A stretch of 64,000 nt of DNA from Cyrtodaria siliqua (GCA_037043455.1 JAWPHD010000138.1:460001-524000); one strand, 5' to 3'; counted from the stretch's first letter, positions 1 to 12,636 are shown. Notes: generated by a model from the letters alone, not told the origin. Translations and numbers: made by a program.

Positions 1-14
1 AACCTGATTTAAAC

Positions 15-1620
15 TGGCAATCATTTTACATGTTCGTGATCCTGATGATATTCATTTTGATAATGTATCTGTTTATACATGTATTTTGTTCTTTTTAGCT
101 TATCTAGTTTAGCACCGGTGTTAATGACAAAAAAACAAGTTTTATTTCAATAGCAAATATTATTTGCATATTGTATTAGGTATTCGCTAAATACTACCTG
201 ATACTTTATATTTTTGAAGATAGCATCGAAATTGTTTTATACTGCCATATCTGATAGGGCAGCAACGATACTCCTACATGACGATACGATACGTATCACG
301 ATACGATACGTATCACGATATACAGGGCTCACGATGCGATACATTTATCAACTGATACAGTTAACGATCCCATCCAGCAAATATATATGTTTTTGTATCC
401 ATTTTCAAACATTCATAGTTATCTCTTTTCAAGAATGTCCATCTTATTCCTGAATAGGATAGCCTTCCTGGCAATACAAATTGACCCATGTCTTAAATAT
501 CAACAAGACTCGTTACTCAAAGCAGAGCGTACATATGTTTGTATTGTGTTTTTTTTCGGAGTTTTTGGTTAATCGCTGGACCTTTAATATCTAGGCCTTT
601 AACGATTCACCAAATATTCGAAACACCGCTGTATTTTGCCGTATGTTCGGTTTTACATTTACATTTTTATGGCAATTTAAGGAATAGGCAATACCTCTTG
701 TGTCCCATATTCCAAATCCCGAGTCCAAATCAGTATCTTGAATCATTCGATGAGATTCTGACACGTCTCTGTTCAAGAGAGTACTTATTTAAAGCTGAAA
801 GTCTTTCTGAGATTTCTTAGCACTGGTACTGGTTTGGTTGCTCGGTGGTATATTTTTTCTAAACATGAAATATGCTTACGATAATAAGGGCTCCAAACCT
901 GAACACAATATTCTAATAGAGGACGTATATAACTGGTATATATAATAATAAAGATTTTTTTATCAGAGTGTTTAAAAATTATTTTCAAATAACCGAGACC
1001 TTGCATCGCTTTCTTTGCTGCCGCACTACACTGCTTACTTGGCTTTCCAGTTTTACTGATAATACCTCCCAAATCATTTTCTGAATCTGAATTTTCAATA
1101 TCTATATTGTTTATATATTCTGCATTATCATTACCAAAATGGATTGTTTCACACTTGGCTACTTAAATCTCGGAAGCCCTAGATCTGACCATGATTGTAA
1201 TGTATTTAAATCATCTTGTAATATATTCATATTTTTACAGGAATTGAAAATCTTTGTATCATTCACAAAAAAGCTGTGATTTACTGCCAATAATATATGG
1301 TAGTTCATTTATAAAGAGTATAAACATAAGAGGCCACAATACTTATCCTTGGGTACCCCACTTAAGACGTCTTTTTCTGTAGATGACTGTCCTCTAATAA
1401 CTATTGTTTGTTTACGTCCAGTAAGAAAACCTTTTATCCATTAAAAGACCTTACCCTGTATCCCGTAAGCCTGTATCCAGTTTCAATAAAAGTCTCATGT
1501 TCAACTGAATCAAGTGCACTTCGGTAGTCAAGATATACAACATCTGTAGTTACCTTTTACAAAGATATGTTGATTTTTGCTGATCACATGTTCTGAATTC
1601 AAGTGAACAAGCATGCTTTC
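15..1620 (-). mobile_element. Decayed non-LTR retrotransposon (LINE) 3' end, copy A
   Basis: Minus-strand fragments match the end of a CR1/Jockey-like reverse transcriptase. The stretch 785-1072 reads as the conserved post-catalytic part, with motifs such as KPSKQCSAAAKKAMQGLGYL and YIRPLLEYCVQVWSPYYRKH. Further upstream on the same strand (about 1290-1380) the GVPQGS-type catalytic-region sequence is present but broken. The same DNA recurs at 3460-4700: 15-75 matches 3460-3520, and about 700-1560 matches 3670-4480. The part from about 76 to 700 has no match in the second copy and may be a later insertion. Stops and frameshifts throughout mean it is dead. The exact LINE clade is uncertain. 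Confidence 0.75.
275..345. repeat. Short direct repeat of a palindromic GATACG unit
   Basis: The unit CGATACGATACGTATCA occurs twice head to tail, followed by degenerate CGATAC copies. TACGTA is self-complementary, so each unit can fold. It lies inside the part of LINE copy A that has no match in copy B. Confidence 0.7.
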
Positions 1621-1654
1621 TTTGAATATTGATTCAATTTACAAGAAACACATG

Positions 1655-1970
1655 TTAAACACATGCTGCCTTTTTGGTTAGAGAATAGTTCATGACGGGA
1701 TTTCTTTATTTACACTGTCCCGTATTTTGGGATGAAGTAGGGTAAGTGTGAGGCGCCCTATAAACTGGTTTAAACCCCCAAGCGGCCTATTTTGCCACTG
1801 ACCGTTCCAAGGTGATAGCCCTACTGTCAACCTGTTTTGTGTGTGTGATACCTTTATTCCTTATTAACCATTACGTGTTCCGAGTATTAACTTTCATACC
1901 CCATCCAACCCCTGCTCCAAGAAGGAAAACGGGGTTAATAGTTAAAACATATTTATTTTTACATCAATTG
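1655..1970 (+). repeat. Dispersed repeat R1, copy 1
   Basis: It contains the markers TTTAAACCCCCAAGCGGCC and TTTGCCACTGACCGTTCCAA followed by a GTCAACC stretch. The same order of motifs is found inverted at 8000-8200 and in the same orientation near 50560-50690, 51050-51190 and 58730-58870. It has no coding potential and is probably the 3' part of a retroelement or a SINE tail. Confidence 0.7.
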
Positions 1971-2074
1971 CGAAACAAGTTATTGCAACTTATATTAACC
2001 ACTCTCGATGGCTTCCTGTATAGAACCAGTCCTAAGCAATGTGGATAAATTATCTTGCTCAAGAATAAATAAAT

Positions 2075-2160
2075 TGGCCGCGGCGAGGATCGAACCCACC
2101 ACCTCTCGATCTGGAGTTCGGCGCTGTAGCACTGGACTACGCACTCCACTACGGGGTTGG
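2075..2160 (-). repeat. tRNA-derived SINE head
   Basis: On the minus strand a B-box-like GGTTCGATCC and an A-box-like TAGTCCAGTGC are correctly spaced. The acceptor arms do not pair as in a true tRNA, so this is read as a tRNA-derived SINE head and not a functional tRNA. Confidence 0.55.
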
Positions 2161-2419
2161 CTTAAAACCTTAATTCCGGCATAAAACGTTTGCAAATTGT
2201 CAAATTAAAACATGTAATATGTAATTTTAAACAGGTTATCACGTTTTGTTTCAATAAACAATGTTTTTAAACGTGTTTTATTGTCGAAATATCGCTTATA
2301 AAATCCTGCTTATATAACCTTTCCCATCGCTTAATGGAATTAAGGCGGGACCACGTAATGTTTGTCGTTTTGCGTGTTTTTGTGTTAACTGTGTTCTGTT
2401 AAAGCTCCATTTCATGTTC

Positions 2420-2870
2420 GACTTTTATATTTATTTTCAGAAATAACTTATCACTTTACTAAATAACTTAAACAAGTTATGTTTTACCCCCAAAGATACA
2501 TGCCTATGGCTACACGTGAAATGTGGTTAATTATTCAGAAATAGCTTATTTAGGTTATTTTTCTTCATTATCCATATTAATATGTAATAACCAACACAAG
2601 GATGACCCAACAAAAATAGGGGAATCTTTCGTTTAAACTAAGCTAATGACATATTAATCAACCTACTGATACATCTAGTTATTTATATGTGTGGTAAATA
2701 ATAAACAATAACTTGTAGGAGTTATGTTGGACCCTTCAGATTAAGAAATAACGTGTTTAAGTTAGATAAATTGTATAAATTATTTAGATAACTTGTATAA
2801 GTTATTTAGCAAGTAACTTAAATTAGTTAACACTACTTACTGTCTATGTACCCTGTCGATGTAACATTTT
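2420..2870. repeat. AT-rich degenerate repeats with AAATAACTTANACAAGTTAT units
   Basis: Repeated near-palindromic ATAACTTNNNNAAGTTAT motifs occur with the marker TGCCTATGGC. The same unit is present two more times at about 5220-5480. Nothing coding is seen. Confidence 0.65.
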
Positions 2871-3460
2871 AAATGGAACTTAAAAATGGTAAACATTTTA
2901 ACCGCATAATATTGATGATGTGATTACTTGTAAAACAGAAAAGATTAACATCATAAATGTCATTTTTTGTTTATAACTTTGATAACATTTTAAATTTTAT
3001 AAATGAGTTTCTGTGAATCTGTGTTCTGACGAATCTGTGTGGTGTGACAGTAGAGTCAAGAGGCATGTTATGTGAATACACCTTTCTAAACTGTACATGC
3101 CGCTTATCATTTGTAATACGACCCAGTTTTCAGAAAGAAGAGTTGGATTCTAATATGCTAATTATGCTAATAGTTCCCTGTCCATTGTGTATGTTTTGTA
3201 TTTGAACCTCGATCTGCAGCCATTGATATAACTTATTTGAGTTATATTTTATGTAACTTAAAAATATAGAAGCACAGAGCACATCTCTGGAAGCCATTAT
3301 GTTTTGCAAATAGACATAATTAATATTACTGTAAACGAAAATGTCCTGCTGCATGACCACGTTGACTGCAGAGTGATGTAGTATTAATGTTAAACCCATG
3401 ACACTTAAAAATATAAGTAACTTAATAATGTTATATAACTGTACACTTTGTAAACAGACA
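2870..3460. other. No gene seen
   Basis: AT-rich sequence. The 111-codon minus-strand open frame at 3130-3465 has no recognisable domain and its composition matches the surrounding noncoding DNA. Confidence 0.5.
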
Positions 3461-4760
3461 ATCATTTTACATGTTCGTGATCCTGATGATATTCATTTAT
3501 GATAGTGTATCTGTTTCATTGATTTATCACTCGTATGCTGAAGAAGTTGTGTCTCAAAGACAGACCTTTTACAAGCCTCGGCTTAAATAACTTCATACTG
3601 TGTCCTTTCGTTGCATATGTGGTATGATCAGTAACTTTAAACAATGATGAAGAGTCCAAATCATATTTATGTTTCAGTATCTTGAATGTTTCGATGAGAT
3701 CGCCTCTGACACGTCCCTGTTCAAAAGAGTACATATTTAAAGCTGAAAGTATTTTTTCATATCTGAGATCTCTTAGCTCTGGTACTAGTTTGGTTGCTCG
3801 ATGATGTATTCTTTTCTAAACATTCAATATCCTTACGATAATAAGAACTCCAAGCCTGAATACAATATTATAATAGAGGACGTACATAACTGGTATATAT
3901 AATAAAAAGCTTATTTTATCACTGTTTTCTAATAAGCGTATCGTTGCAGCGCTTTCTTTGCTGCTGCACTACACTGCTCATTTGGCTTTCTATTCTTACT
4001 GATAATAACTCCCTAATCCCTTTTTCAATCTGAATTTTCAATGTCTATATGTTTTAATTTGTAAGTATTTCTGGAGCATCATAACCAAATGGATTATTTT
4101 ACACTTGGCTACATTAAATCTCAGAAGCCATATATTTGACCATGATTGTAATGTTTTTAAATCATCTTGTAATATATTCATATATTTACATGAATTGAAA
4201 ATCTTTGTATCATCCGCCAAAAAATGTGATTTTAATATCTGGTAGTTCATTTATAAAGAGTATAAACAAAAGAGGCCCCAATACTGATCCTTGGGGTACT
4301 CCACTTAAGACGTCTTTTTCCGTAGATGACTGGCCTCTAATAACTACTGCTTGTTAACGTCCAGTCAGAAAATCGTTTATCCAATTTAAAACCTTACCCT
4401 GTAACCCTTAAGCCTCCAATTTCACTAACTGTCTCTCAAGTTCAGCTGAATCAAATGCACTTTGTTAGACAAGATATACAATATTTGTGGATATAATATA
4501 CCATTGTCTTAATCATTAGTGACTGATTCTAGAGTTTCTAGCAGGTTTGTTAGTCATTGTTACCTTTTACAAAGCCATGTTGATTTTTGCTGATCAAATG
4601 TTCTGAATTCAAGTGAAAAAAATGCTTTCTCTGATTCACGTATTTTACAAGAAACACATGTTAAAGTAACCGATCTATAGTTCATAACAGAGATTCTAGG
4701 ACCTTACTTAAGAAGAGGGGTGAACTTTTCCCACTTTGCCCACACAAGGTGAGCTCTGCT
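3460..4760 (-). mobile_element. Decayed non-LTR retrotransposon (LINE), copy B
   Basis: Read on the minus strand, about 4330-4250 encodes a reverse-transcriptase segment resembling GVPQGSVLGPLLFILFINEL. About 4220-4040 then gives an ADDTKIF-like catalytic segment, where LADDTK carries the two Asp residues. The stretch 3734-3516 gives the C-terminal part, with RGDLIETFKIL and FFSIRVIN. Frame changes and stops break the order, so it is a 5'-truncated, inactive copy. It shares most of its length with copy A near the start of the window. The clade is CR1/Jockey-like by motif resemblance only. Confidence 0.8.
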
Positions 4761-5220
4761 ATCTTCTGACAACTCTCAGTGTTTGTTTTTTGTTGTTGTT
4801 GTTTTTTTGTTGTTTTTTCTTTTTTTTGGGAACATAACAATTGGGAATTTTAGCGCGAATTTTCGTAAACAAGGAAATAGATCCATTAAAACATTAATGT
4901 CAGAATTTTATCATTAATACTGTTAACTGTACACCAAGTCAACGGAGGCAATTAAAAGCGTTTTGTACTCTATAAATGTGACATATTTACCAAAATTGTT
5001 TCTATTTCTTCAAAATTGGGTAAAAAAAAGATATGTTTTGGCATTAGAAATATGACCGAAAAACGGCTATTAAAACAGCCCCCAAAAACACTGAGTCTTG
5101 TTTAGATTAGGAATGGGACCAACATATACGACTGAAAAGGAAGACTGTCCAACCCACATTATGTAGACACTTTAGTCTTGTTTTAATTTGGGGATAAGTT
5201 CAGAGGTGTAATTGATTTAT
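4760..5220. other. No gene seen; T-rich low complexity
   Basis: It includes a TTG/T run at about 4788-4830. The phrase ATATGTTTTGGCATTAGNAATATGACCGAA occurs here (5033) and again at 6458, a short dispersed repeat. No coding sequence is recognised. Confidence 0.5.
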
Positions 5221-5515
5221 TACTAAATAACTTTAACAAGTTATGATTTACCCCCAAAAAACACATGCCTATGGCCAAATGTGAACTATGGTAAACTTTT
5301 CAGAAATAACTTATTTATTTTGTACCGATTTCAGTTATTTACTAAATAACTTTAACAAGTTATGTTTTACCCTAAAACAATGCCTATGGCCACAAGTGAA
5401 AAATGGTGATGAACTTTTCAGAAATAACGTCTTTAAACTATTTTGCTACTATCTCCATATTATTATGTAACTCATTTAAGTTATTAGTAGGTAACTTATA
5501 TCAGTTACACCCCTG
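5220..5515. repeat. Two tandem copies of the AAATAACTTTAACAAGTTAT unit
   Basis: Two roughly 120-bp units each start with AAATAACTTTAACAAGTTAT and contain TGCCTATGGCC, then CTTTTCAGAAATAAC. They are homologous to the unit at 2450-2580. Confidence 0.7.
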
Positions 5516-6812
5516 ACAATTAAAAGCTTGAATAAACTATTGCTAAACCTTGCGGAGAAGAATTTATGGCAAATTAGTTAACAACAAAGATGAAAGAACC
5601 ATAAAAAATATTAGATGTTGCAGGAATATTATTGTTTTGATAGAAAACAGATTTACAAACAGATGAATATCTGAAACTTATTTCAGTTATTTTGAGAAAA
5701 AAACACTCCAAAACTCTCATAACCTAAACAAATTATTTTTCTAACTTTTGCCTGATGGATAAGACTGAGACACATCGCAATCTGTTTATACATATTACAT
5801 GATTATGTTGATCATTTTATTGATGTGTTACCTGTATCATTTTAAGTTTACATGTGTAAGAAACTAAATTTATGGTATATTAAAATGAACACCATCTTAA
5901 TGGCAGAGACCTATTGGGTTACTTCCCATACAATTGTAACATGTTTTCACCTTTTTATTCAAACATATTCTATCAAACATGTTACCCATAATAGCGATCT
6001 ATTTCATGCATACTTACCATTTTCATAACTTTAAAATATTTAACATAACACATTTTCTGTTACACCCCTGACTGATTATAGCGACTACTTCTTGAAAGCT
6101 ATAAGTGATATTGATATGGGATTTTTTTTAAAATGATCAACATGACATGATGTTGGTCCCTTTTGAAAATTATTTTGATTGACATTAAACTTGGCTGCCG
6201 CGGCATCTTTGTTTACATAGAGTTATATAGTAAAAATGTGTAGCGACTACTCCGAAACTACTTGACAGATTTTTATGAAACTTCACAAGAATGTTGATCT
6301 AGCTGTCAAAAGCTTCCAGGTCATTGACCTCTTGTTGATGGAGTTCTGGCCCCTTGATTATATTTCTTAGAAAAAATAATTTGTATGCTATTTCCTATAC
6401 GGATTTTCCCCAAACTTTAAAAGAAGCATCAGCATTAATAACCTTCAGTGATAGTTTTAGATATGTTTTGGCATTAGGAATATGACCGAATAGCGGCGAT
6501 AAAAACAGTCAAAAATCACTGCCGCGCATCATCCCATACAAGCCGATTATAGTATAAATACGCGAGAACCGTAAAAGAGGTCACAACATATTATCCGAAG
6601 ACCCACCCAGCACCGCAGGACCCCTAATACACATCACGCGAAAAAAAAAATCCACGACATTCCAACAGTTGAACGAAATTAATGACTACTTATCTGAATT
6701 CATTCTACGAGTTCTACAAAATATGAGCATGTAACTCTTCGTTCTGTTATCAGTAGCATTGATCGATATTTAAAGAGACACAACTACTGTACTAGTAGTA
6801 TTTAGACAGACG
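5515..6812. other. No gene seen
   Basis: AT-rich noncoding sequence. It contains the second copy of the short repeat with ATATGTTTTGGCATTAG (6458). Confidence 0.5.
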
Positions 6813-7022
6813 ATGGATTTGCTAGCTAGTAAAGGAACGGAACTTCAAAAGCAAGTAATGGGGAACAAGCCAAACGCTGCTGAAGCTATTACTGAGCACG
6901 ATATTGAGAAACTGTACCAGCAAGGCCAGTTAGGAAATCATAGTCCCAGCAGTCTTCTCAACACAATGTGGATGAACAACACGCTGAATTTTGCGCGGCG
7001 GTGGAAAAGAGCATTGGCATGA
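6813..7022 (+). pseudogene. Fragment of a Crypton-type DUF3504 (QRICH1/KCTD1/ZMYM-like) recombinase
   Basis: The 69-codon frame contains EHDIEKLYQQGQLGNHSP and SLLNTMWMNNTLNF. These match the conserved start of DUF3504, the tyrosine-recombinase-derived domain of Crypton transposons and of host proteins such as QRICH1 and ZMYM2. In that family the segment is followed by an R-x-G-x-E-H motif. Here the frame degenerates after NFARRW and stops at 7020-7022, so the catalytic part is missing. An in-frame stop lies just upstream of the ATG, so this is probably a leftover exon piece and not a small gene. The family call rests on motif resemblance. Confidence 0.6.
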
Positions 7023-7429
7023 CAATTTGTTTAAAATGTTACTTGCTGATAATTAAAGGGACACAATCCTGATGTTGGTTTAACAGATTTTAACTCATGA
7101 ATCAAAAAGAAAGTCTACGAAAGTGTATTCTTTTTATTTTTATAGTGAATTCCAAGCCGAGGTTTTCGGTTTGTTATGGGCAGAACCTCGGTTCCGATTA
7201 AAACACTTATACCGAGGGATAGAAATACATTATCTATTTTAATTCTGTCTCTGATCATTTTGAAAATACATTCATGAATATGATTGATTATCATGTTAGA
7301 CTTGAAATAGTTGTTCATAAATATCACCTAATACATTTTGGAAGCAGCCTTTGATAGCAGTGAGGAAATTGAACATATTTTTTTATTAATATTACAAATA
7401 AAAGGAACAAAATGTTTTCTTTTCATGTT

Positions 7430-7875
7430 TGCTTAGAGGCACTGATACCACAGCCAGACTGCTTTCACCAAGTCATGTTTCCCAGTCTTACAGTATAACT
7501 ACACCAAGAGCCCTATGTAGGCCTACAAGAGATTTGTGTAGATAAGCTCAGCTTTCAACAATCTATGAATTTATCAAAAACTATTTTTCGCAAACTATGC
7601 GGCATTATGCGCATGCAATTCTCGGACTTTTTACACTTTCTGCTAAATATTACATCTAAAATATTACACTTAACAGAATGTGCTGGCATGGCCCAGTGGA
7701 AAGCACGATGGACTTGCAATCCGGAGCACCCAGGTTCAAGTCTCACATACGCCACAGAGATTCGTCAGTGTGTTCTTGGGCAATACACCTTCCCTCAGCC
7801 TTGTTTGTTCCTCAGCCTCGTTTGTTGGATTGGGATTTAAACTGTCTATCCCCCGAGAAGGTTAAAAAACAAATA
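7430..7875 (+). repeat. Composite repeat with a tRNA-derived SINE, copy 1
   Basis: The part at 7680-7760 has an A-box-like TGGCCCAGTGGA and a B-box-like GGTTCAAGTCTC. It is followed by the SINE body marker TTCTTGGGCAATACAC. The upstream 7430-7600 segment (CCCAGTCTTACAGTATAACT) is also present, inverted and again next to the same SINE, at 15290-15430. The whole unit is therefore a longer element carrying the SINE. Confidence 0.7.
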
Positions 7876-7999
7876 AATATATTCATTAGTAAGAGTAAAA
7901 TTAAATATAACACAAATCGAACAGGAAATGCAGCATTCAAGGACGACAGTCAACCGCAAACACACACACAAACAAAGAACAAATTTAAGGATGAATAAA

Positions 8000-8300
8000 A
8001 GGAAAAAAATACAACTCAAACACAAAAGGGTTAACGATAGGGCTACCGCCTTGGAACGGTCAGTGGCAAAAAGGCCGGTGGGTGTTTAAACCAGGTTCTA
8101 GGGTGCACCAAGCCTCACACTTACCCTACTGTCAACCCAATAAAACGGGAGAGTGTAAATAAAGAAATCCCCGCCATGAACTATTCTCTAACCAACAAGG
8201 CAGCATTAATAGGCAATATAAGTAAAACACACAGATGCTCGTGTATATAAATACAAAAAAACAATAGCCTAGAAATCCACAAAGAAGGTACTCAGTGACT
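8000..8300 (-). repeat. Dispersed repeat R1, copy 2 (inverted)
   Basis: This is the reverse complement of the 1655-1970 repeat, with TTGGAACGGTCAGTGGCAAA and CCTACTGTCAACCC. Similarity extends through the marker TTTCTTTATTTACACTNTCC and TAGAGAATAGTTCATG. Confidence 0.75.
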
Positions 8301-8369
8301 TGGCAGAAGCCAGAGCAACAAGAGAATAAGCCATTGAGGGCACGGCAAGACAAGACTGCAGACAAACAT

Positions 8370-8745
8370 CAAACGTCACCGTCCTTTTGGGCTTTAGGTA
8401 GACGTCATCATAGGGTCCACAACCTGTCCGGTCATCGCACAATTAAAGAGGAAAGTATAGTGGCGAACTGTAAAAGGGTCCACTACCAAGCATGCAGTGC
8501 GTTTCAAAATGATAGGGTCATAACCTCTTTTGATAAACCTTTTAACAAGTTTAACAAAGATAGTATGAAAGTGATCATGGCCAAGGATCTTACGAAGTTT
8601 GTAAATCACCATAGAAGTCAGGTTGTGATAGTCCTTGTCGTAGAAGTAAGGCAGGTCCTCGGATTCCTAGGTGTCCTTCCCCTCTCTCTGTGGCGGCTCT
8701 AAATAACGTATAATGTGTTGATGAACCGTTAAACAATTTATATTC
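8370..8745. repeat. Dispersed repeat plus a SINE 3' tail
   Basis: About 8390-8580 (GTCATCATAGGGTCCAC, CGGTCATCGCACAAT) is found inverted near 58420-58540. About 8645-8740 carries the 3' tail of the main SINE family, with CCTTCCCCTCTCTCT, GGCGGCTCTAAATAA and TTGATGAACCGTTAAAC. The long open frame 8295-8702 crosses both repeats and is not accepted as a gene. Confidence 0.65.
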
Positions 8746-9465
8746 AATTTATTATACTTGCAAAACCAGTTCTAACATCACTATTTATTTATCTATTTCA
8801 ACTCTACATCAATTTAAATTGAAACGAAATCTGGTTAAACACAATCTGTACTGTTACATTTTTATTTTCTTACGTGTCCTTCCTCTCTCGCAGCACAGAC
8901 CTAATAACAAATAGATTCGACACTACGAAATTTATCTAAATTTCACGTGGCACAGTGCGAAAATTTCACAAATTATTTCCCAACTTTAAACACACATATT
9001 TTGAAGAGTTTTATAGATACAAGTTTCATTCATGCCAAATACCATCACAAATTTAATTTTCTTTCCAATCATAGTATTTTTCTTTCTCTTACATTCAGAG
9101 CAAAAAAGTAGTTTGACGGAAACTTTGACAATGTCAAAACCTTGATTTTTAAGAGAAAAGCGAAAAATTATGACATTTTTAACTTTTAACATCTTTTTAT
9201 ACAATGTCTTACTTTCAAAATAAACATGAATTATTATAATACCATTTTGCTATTCGCTATGAATCGTTTGAATGTATTCTCATCAAAATCAGTGAATAAC
9301 TGAGAGAGGAGATAGAAGGAAAAGTTAAGGTGCCACGTGATATTTTGGTTACTTCATTGGTTAAAATAGGAAGTTTCCTATCTGTTTATTAATATATCTG
9401 TGCTCGCAGGGACGGCTCTAAATAACCTAAAATGCGTTGTGTTGTTGAGCCAGCTTAGGCCAGAT
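8745..9465. other. No gene seen; SINE-tail scraps
   Basis: Small pieces of the SINE tail occur at about 8872-8895 and 9410-9440 (GGCTCTAAATAACCTAAAA). The rest is AT-rich without recognisable features. Confidence 0.45.
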
Positions 9466-9469
9466 TTTT

Positions 9470-10010
9470 AGCTCTACAGGGCTTATGCCATGGTCTTTTA
9501 TCCGTCGTCCCTCCGTCGTCTGTTAACTTGTTGATGTCAACACTCTTCATTTTTCATCCGATCTTTACCAAACCAAATCTAAACCTTCTTTTTATTTTAC
9601 CAATGAAAACTCGGACGAGTTCGAAAACCAGCAATATCGGATAAGTAACACCGGAGTTATTGCCTTTGAAATAACGAAAATTGCTATTTGTTGTCTTGTC
9701 AACACTCTAGCGCCTCCACTTTTCATCCGATCTTTACCAAATTTACCAGATTATTAATATCAATGGAAGCTCGGACGAGTTCAAAAACCAGCTAGATCGG
9801 ACCAGTAACATCGGAGTTATTGCCTTTGAATTACTGAAATATGTGTTAACTTTATGATGTCATATTTGGTGGAGTTATGGCTCTTTAAAACGTTTTAATA
9901 CACAAACTTTGTCCGGACTAGTTCTCCCCAACCACCATTCGGCTTTCAACGAAACTTGGTTGCGTATATCATTTTATTACATTTTCTAGTACGGAAAAAC
10001 AGAAATGGAT
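9470..10010. repeat. Dispersed repeat A, tandem units
   Basis: Units of roughly 170 bp contain TTTTCATCCGATCTTTACCAA, AGCTCGGACGAGTT, a GATCGGA-type motif, AACATCGGAGTTATTGCC and the phrase TCCGTCGTCCCTCCGTCGTC at the start. The same units recur at 26640-27230, 29755-30190, 58040-58290 and 59000-59470. This style of noncoding repeat is common in bivalve genomes. Confidence 0.75.
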
Positions 10011-11040
10011 GTAGATACATGAACGGGACGTAATACTTGGCCATTACATAAGTAGATCCTTTAACGTCTGTATATATTTGGTATAAGTTAAAAAGGTATA
10101 GGTTTATTTCCGACGCGCATGCGCAGGCTCGGTATTTCTGCTTTAATGAACGCCATTTTATTTGGTAAACAGTAGGTCGACGTTATAATATAAAATCGAC
10201 ATTTGAAACCATTGTAATCGTGATAAAACCGTTGGCGAGAAGTTTTTTTGGGCGAAAGGTAAGTGTTTGTAGGTGTTGTGGTAATATGGCATTTTATGAT
10301 TTTAGTAAAAAAGAAGGTCACGCTTCACGAGGCTGTTCACAAGTTCATGTCAATATGGCTGTGTGCAGAGTATCAATGTGTGCGTATCGACGTCATTTTC
10401 CTTAAACTTAAACTTATTACATACATGTTCGTGGGTACCGGTTGTGGAAAAAATCGTGACGGAAGGTAGGTACGGGTTTATGTTGTAAGTGTTGAGGTAA
10501 ATTAATGTATTGGATAGAGCTAGTCGAGTCACAGGCGTTCAACTGAATATAATGTTGGAGACGCTCGGCACACTGAGTACCAGCTCGCATTAATTGAGCT
10601 GCTCAGTCTCACTTCGACTCGTCCCACAGTACCGTAAATTTCCCTGTACCAGCTACGTAACCCCAAGACGGAGTATAGATATACACTGAGCGTCTCACGC
10701 AACAGCGTGCTCAGTAATTTATTTGAGCAAGTGTGGGTCCCAAAATTCAAACAAGACTCGAACGTTTGTGTGTCAATTACTAACGAACGCGAAACTGGCA
10801 ACCAGTCATAATTGAACCATACCTACTTCCGACACGGAAGTAAATGTATGATAATTTGAATATGAGAAAGTTTAACCGTTTATTGAACAACAAATGAATG
10901 GAATAAAACAATACAGACTAACATCCATCACATTAACTGAAAAATATTTGAGATAAATCATTAAATTCAGGTTTGGAGGAGGCGTGGCACAGGAAATATT
11001 GCATCTTTTGATTATTACCTTTATAGTACTGTTATTATAA
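10010..11040. other. No gene seen
   Basis: Mixed noncoding sequence of somewhat higher GC between 10540 and 10800. Several overlapping open frames of 60-90 codons lie on both strands with no recognisable motif. Confidence 0.4.
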
Positions 11041-11480
11041 TTATTTATGAAGGACTGTAAGGGGACATTTTAGTGATATTTCTTTCTGAGGTGAAGTAGA
11101 TGTTTACAAATGTATCAAATACATACACCTTGTACACTGTCGCGTGTAGAAATGAACTTTCTATCTGACAATACCACTCTTCCTACGATCTATTGTCAAC
11201 CCGCCGAGATACCGAAGTCAAAAGTCATCAAAGTGAAATTTGAATATACTCATCATTTGTCTGATCTTGTCTGGATATCCGATCAACATTCCAGAATTAC
11301 GTATCTGTCATTTTCGGCAGTCGGATGCAATTAAGATATTGCGATTGAGCTACTGACGTCATTATGTTCTGCATTATGACATAAGTAGTTCAATCTCAGT
11401 ATCTCGAGTATATCACTAAGATCAGATTGCCGAAAATAGCAGAAACATAATTTTGGAATGAGGGTCACACTAGTAGGACA
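11040..11480. mobile_element. Foldback element, diverged relative of the 23.2-24.5 kb palindrome
   Basis: The left arm (AAGGACTNTAANGGGACATTTT, AGAAATGAACTTTCTATC, ACAATACCACTCTTCCTACGAT) matches the arm at 23210-23400 with many substitutions. About 11250-11365 also pairs with about 11370-11480. GATTGAGCTACTGACGTCATTATG faces CATTATGACATAAGTAGTTC, and ATTTTCGGCAGTC faces GATTGCCGAAAAT. The hairpin is imperfect, so this is an older copy. Confidence 0.65.
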
Positions 11481-12636
11481 TAACCAATATGGTGACATTC
11501 GATATACATTTGAGTAATGCTGCGTAGCTGTGTACGAGAAACAGGATACACTTCCGATATATTCTGGAAGAAATCAATTAAATCCTTATTCAAAGCACCT
11601 TGGAATGAAACTTGCTGACGAAATACATTATTCAATAAGTATTTGGGAGCTGATTATCTCTGAACCGATGCAGTTTAGAAATGTTTGTGTCAGACATGAA
11701 TAATAGGTAACTTATAGCGAAAGTGTTTACAATCAATACTCATGTGACTGACTACATAATCTTTAAAATGGCCGACAGAGTTAGTAAATATTCATGTTTT
11801 GAAAATAAGCGAGTGTATTATTAGCTATTCAGTAGGGGAGCAGCCTTGATATTTTCCTACATCTTTCAAATATCGCAACCACGCTTGACAGCGAAAAGTA
11901 GTACGTCAACTTTCGGCAACGTCAAAAAAAAAAAAATGTCCGCCATTTTGAATTTTTTAAAACGCATAATTTGGAAAATTGTGACAATTTTTGATCATGA
12001 AATTTCATTTCCCCTTTAGGTTTCGTGATTTTCGTCTGTACCGACTTTTTTTTTAGAAGCTCTACTGCGTGATAAATTCAGACCCGCCTTGTAAAATGTC
12101 GAAGCGAGGGGCGATAACTCTAAAAGATGCCATCTTTAGAATACGATTAAAATGACAACAACTGTGTGTTTTTTGTTAAATAAAGTACGAGGAGATACTT
12201 GAATTGTTGTTTTAGCTCACACATTACATGAATTTTGCTGCATATCACGAAAAGCATGTTATTTCTTTATCAAAAGTACACGAAAATACGAATTGTTTGA
12301 TTTAACTGTAATTTTGACTCTGCTGACCTCGCAAGAACTGCAGGCGCGTATTCGATGGAGCGGGTAGTATTGGGCACCCTCTCATATGTGGAAAGTTTAC
12401 GTAACAATCGCTACTGTTCAAGATGGGAGTTGGGATGGAGAGAAGGAGGGGGAGGGCATCTGAACTGAGATTTAAAAGGATGCGCCCCATCCCCATCCCA
12501 CCCCAACTAAAATCATGAAAGCTAGTTTTTTTTGAAAGCTCTTCCAAGCATAAAGTACATTCTTAAACATATTCAGATAATATATTTGTTGCTGTGTTTT
12601 TGACTTGACTGTCCAGTGTCTAATTGTCATCCGCAA
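11480..12636. other. No gene seen
   Basis: Noncoding, with a CCGCCATTTTGAAT phrase near 11940 that also occurs near 16265. A purine-rich stretch lies at 12425-12465. Confidence 0.4.

Noticed and set aside
3130..3465. 111-codon minus-strand frame
   Set aside because: AT-rich, no motif, next to LINE remnants.
8295..8702. 135-codon open frame
   Set aside because: It runs across dispersed repeat and SINE-tail sequence that recur elsewhere in both orientations; no domain is visible.
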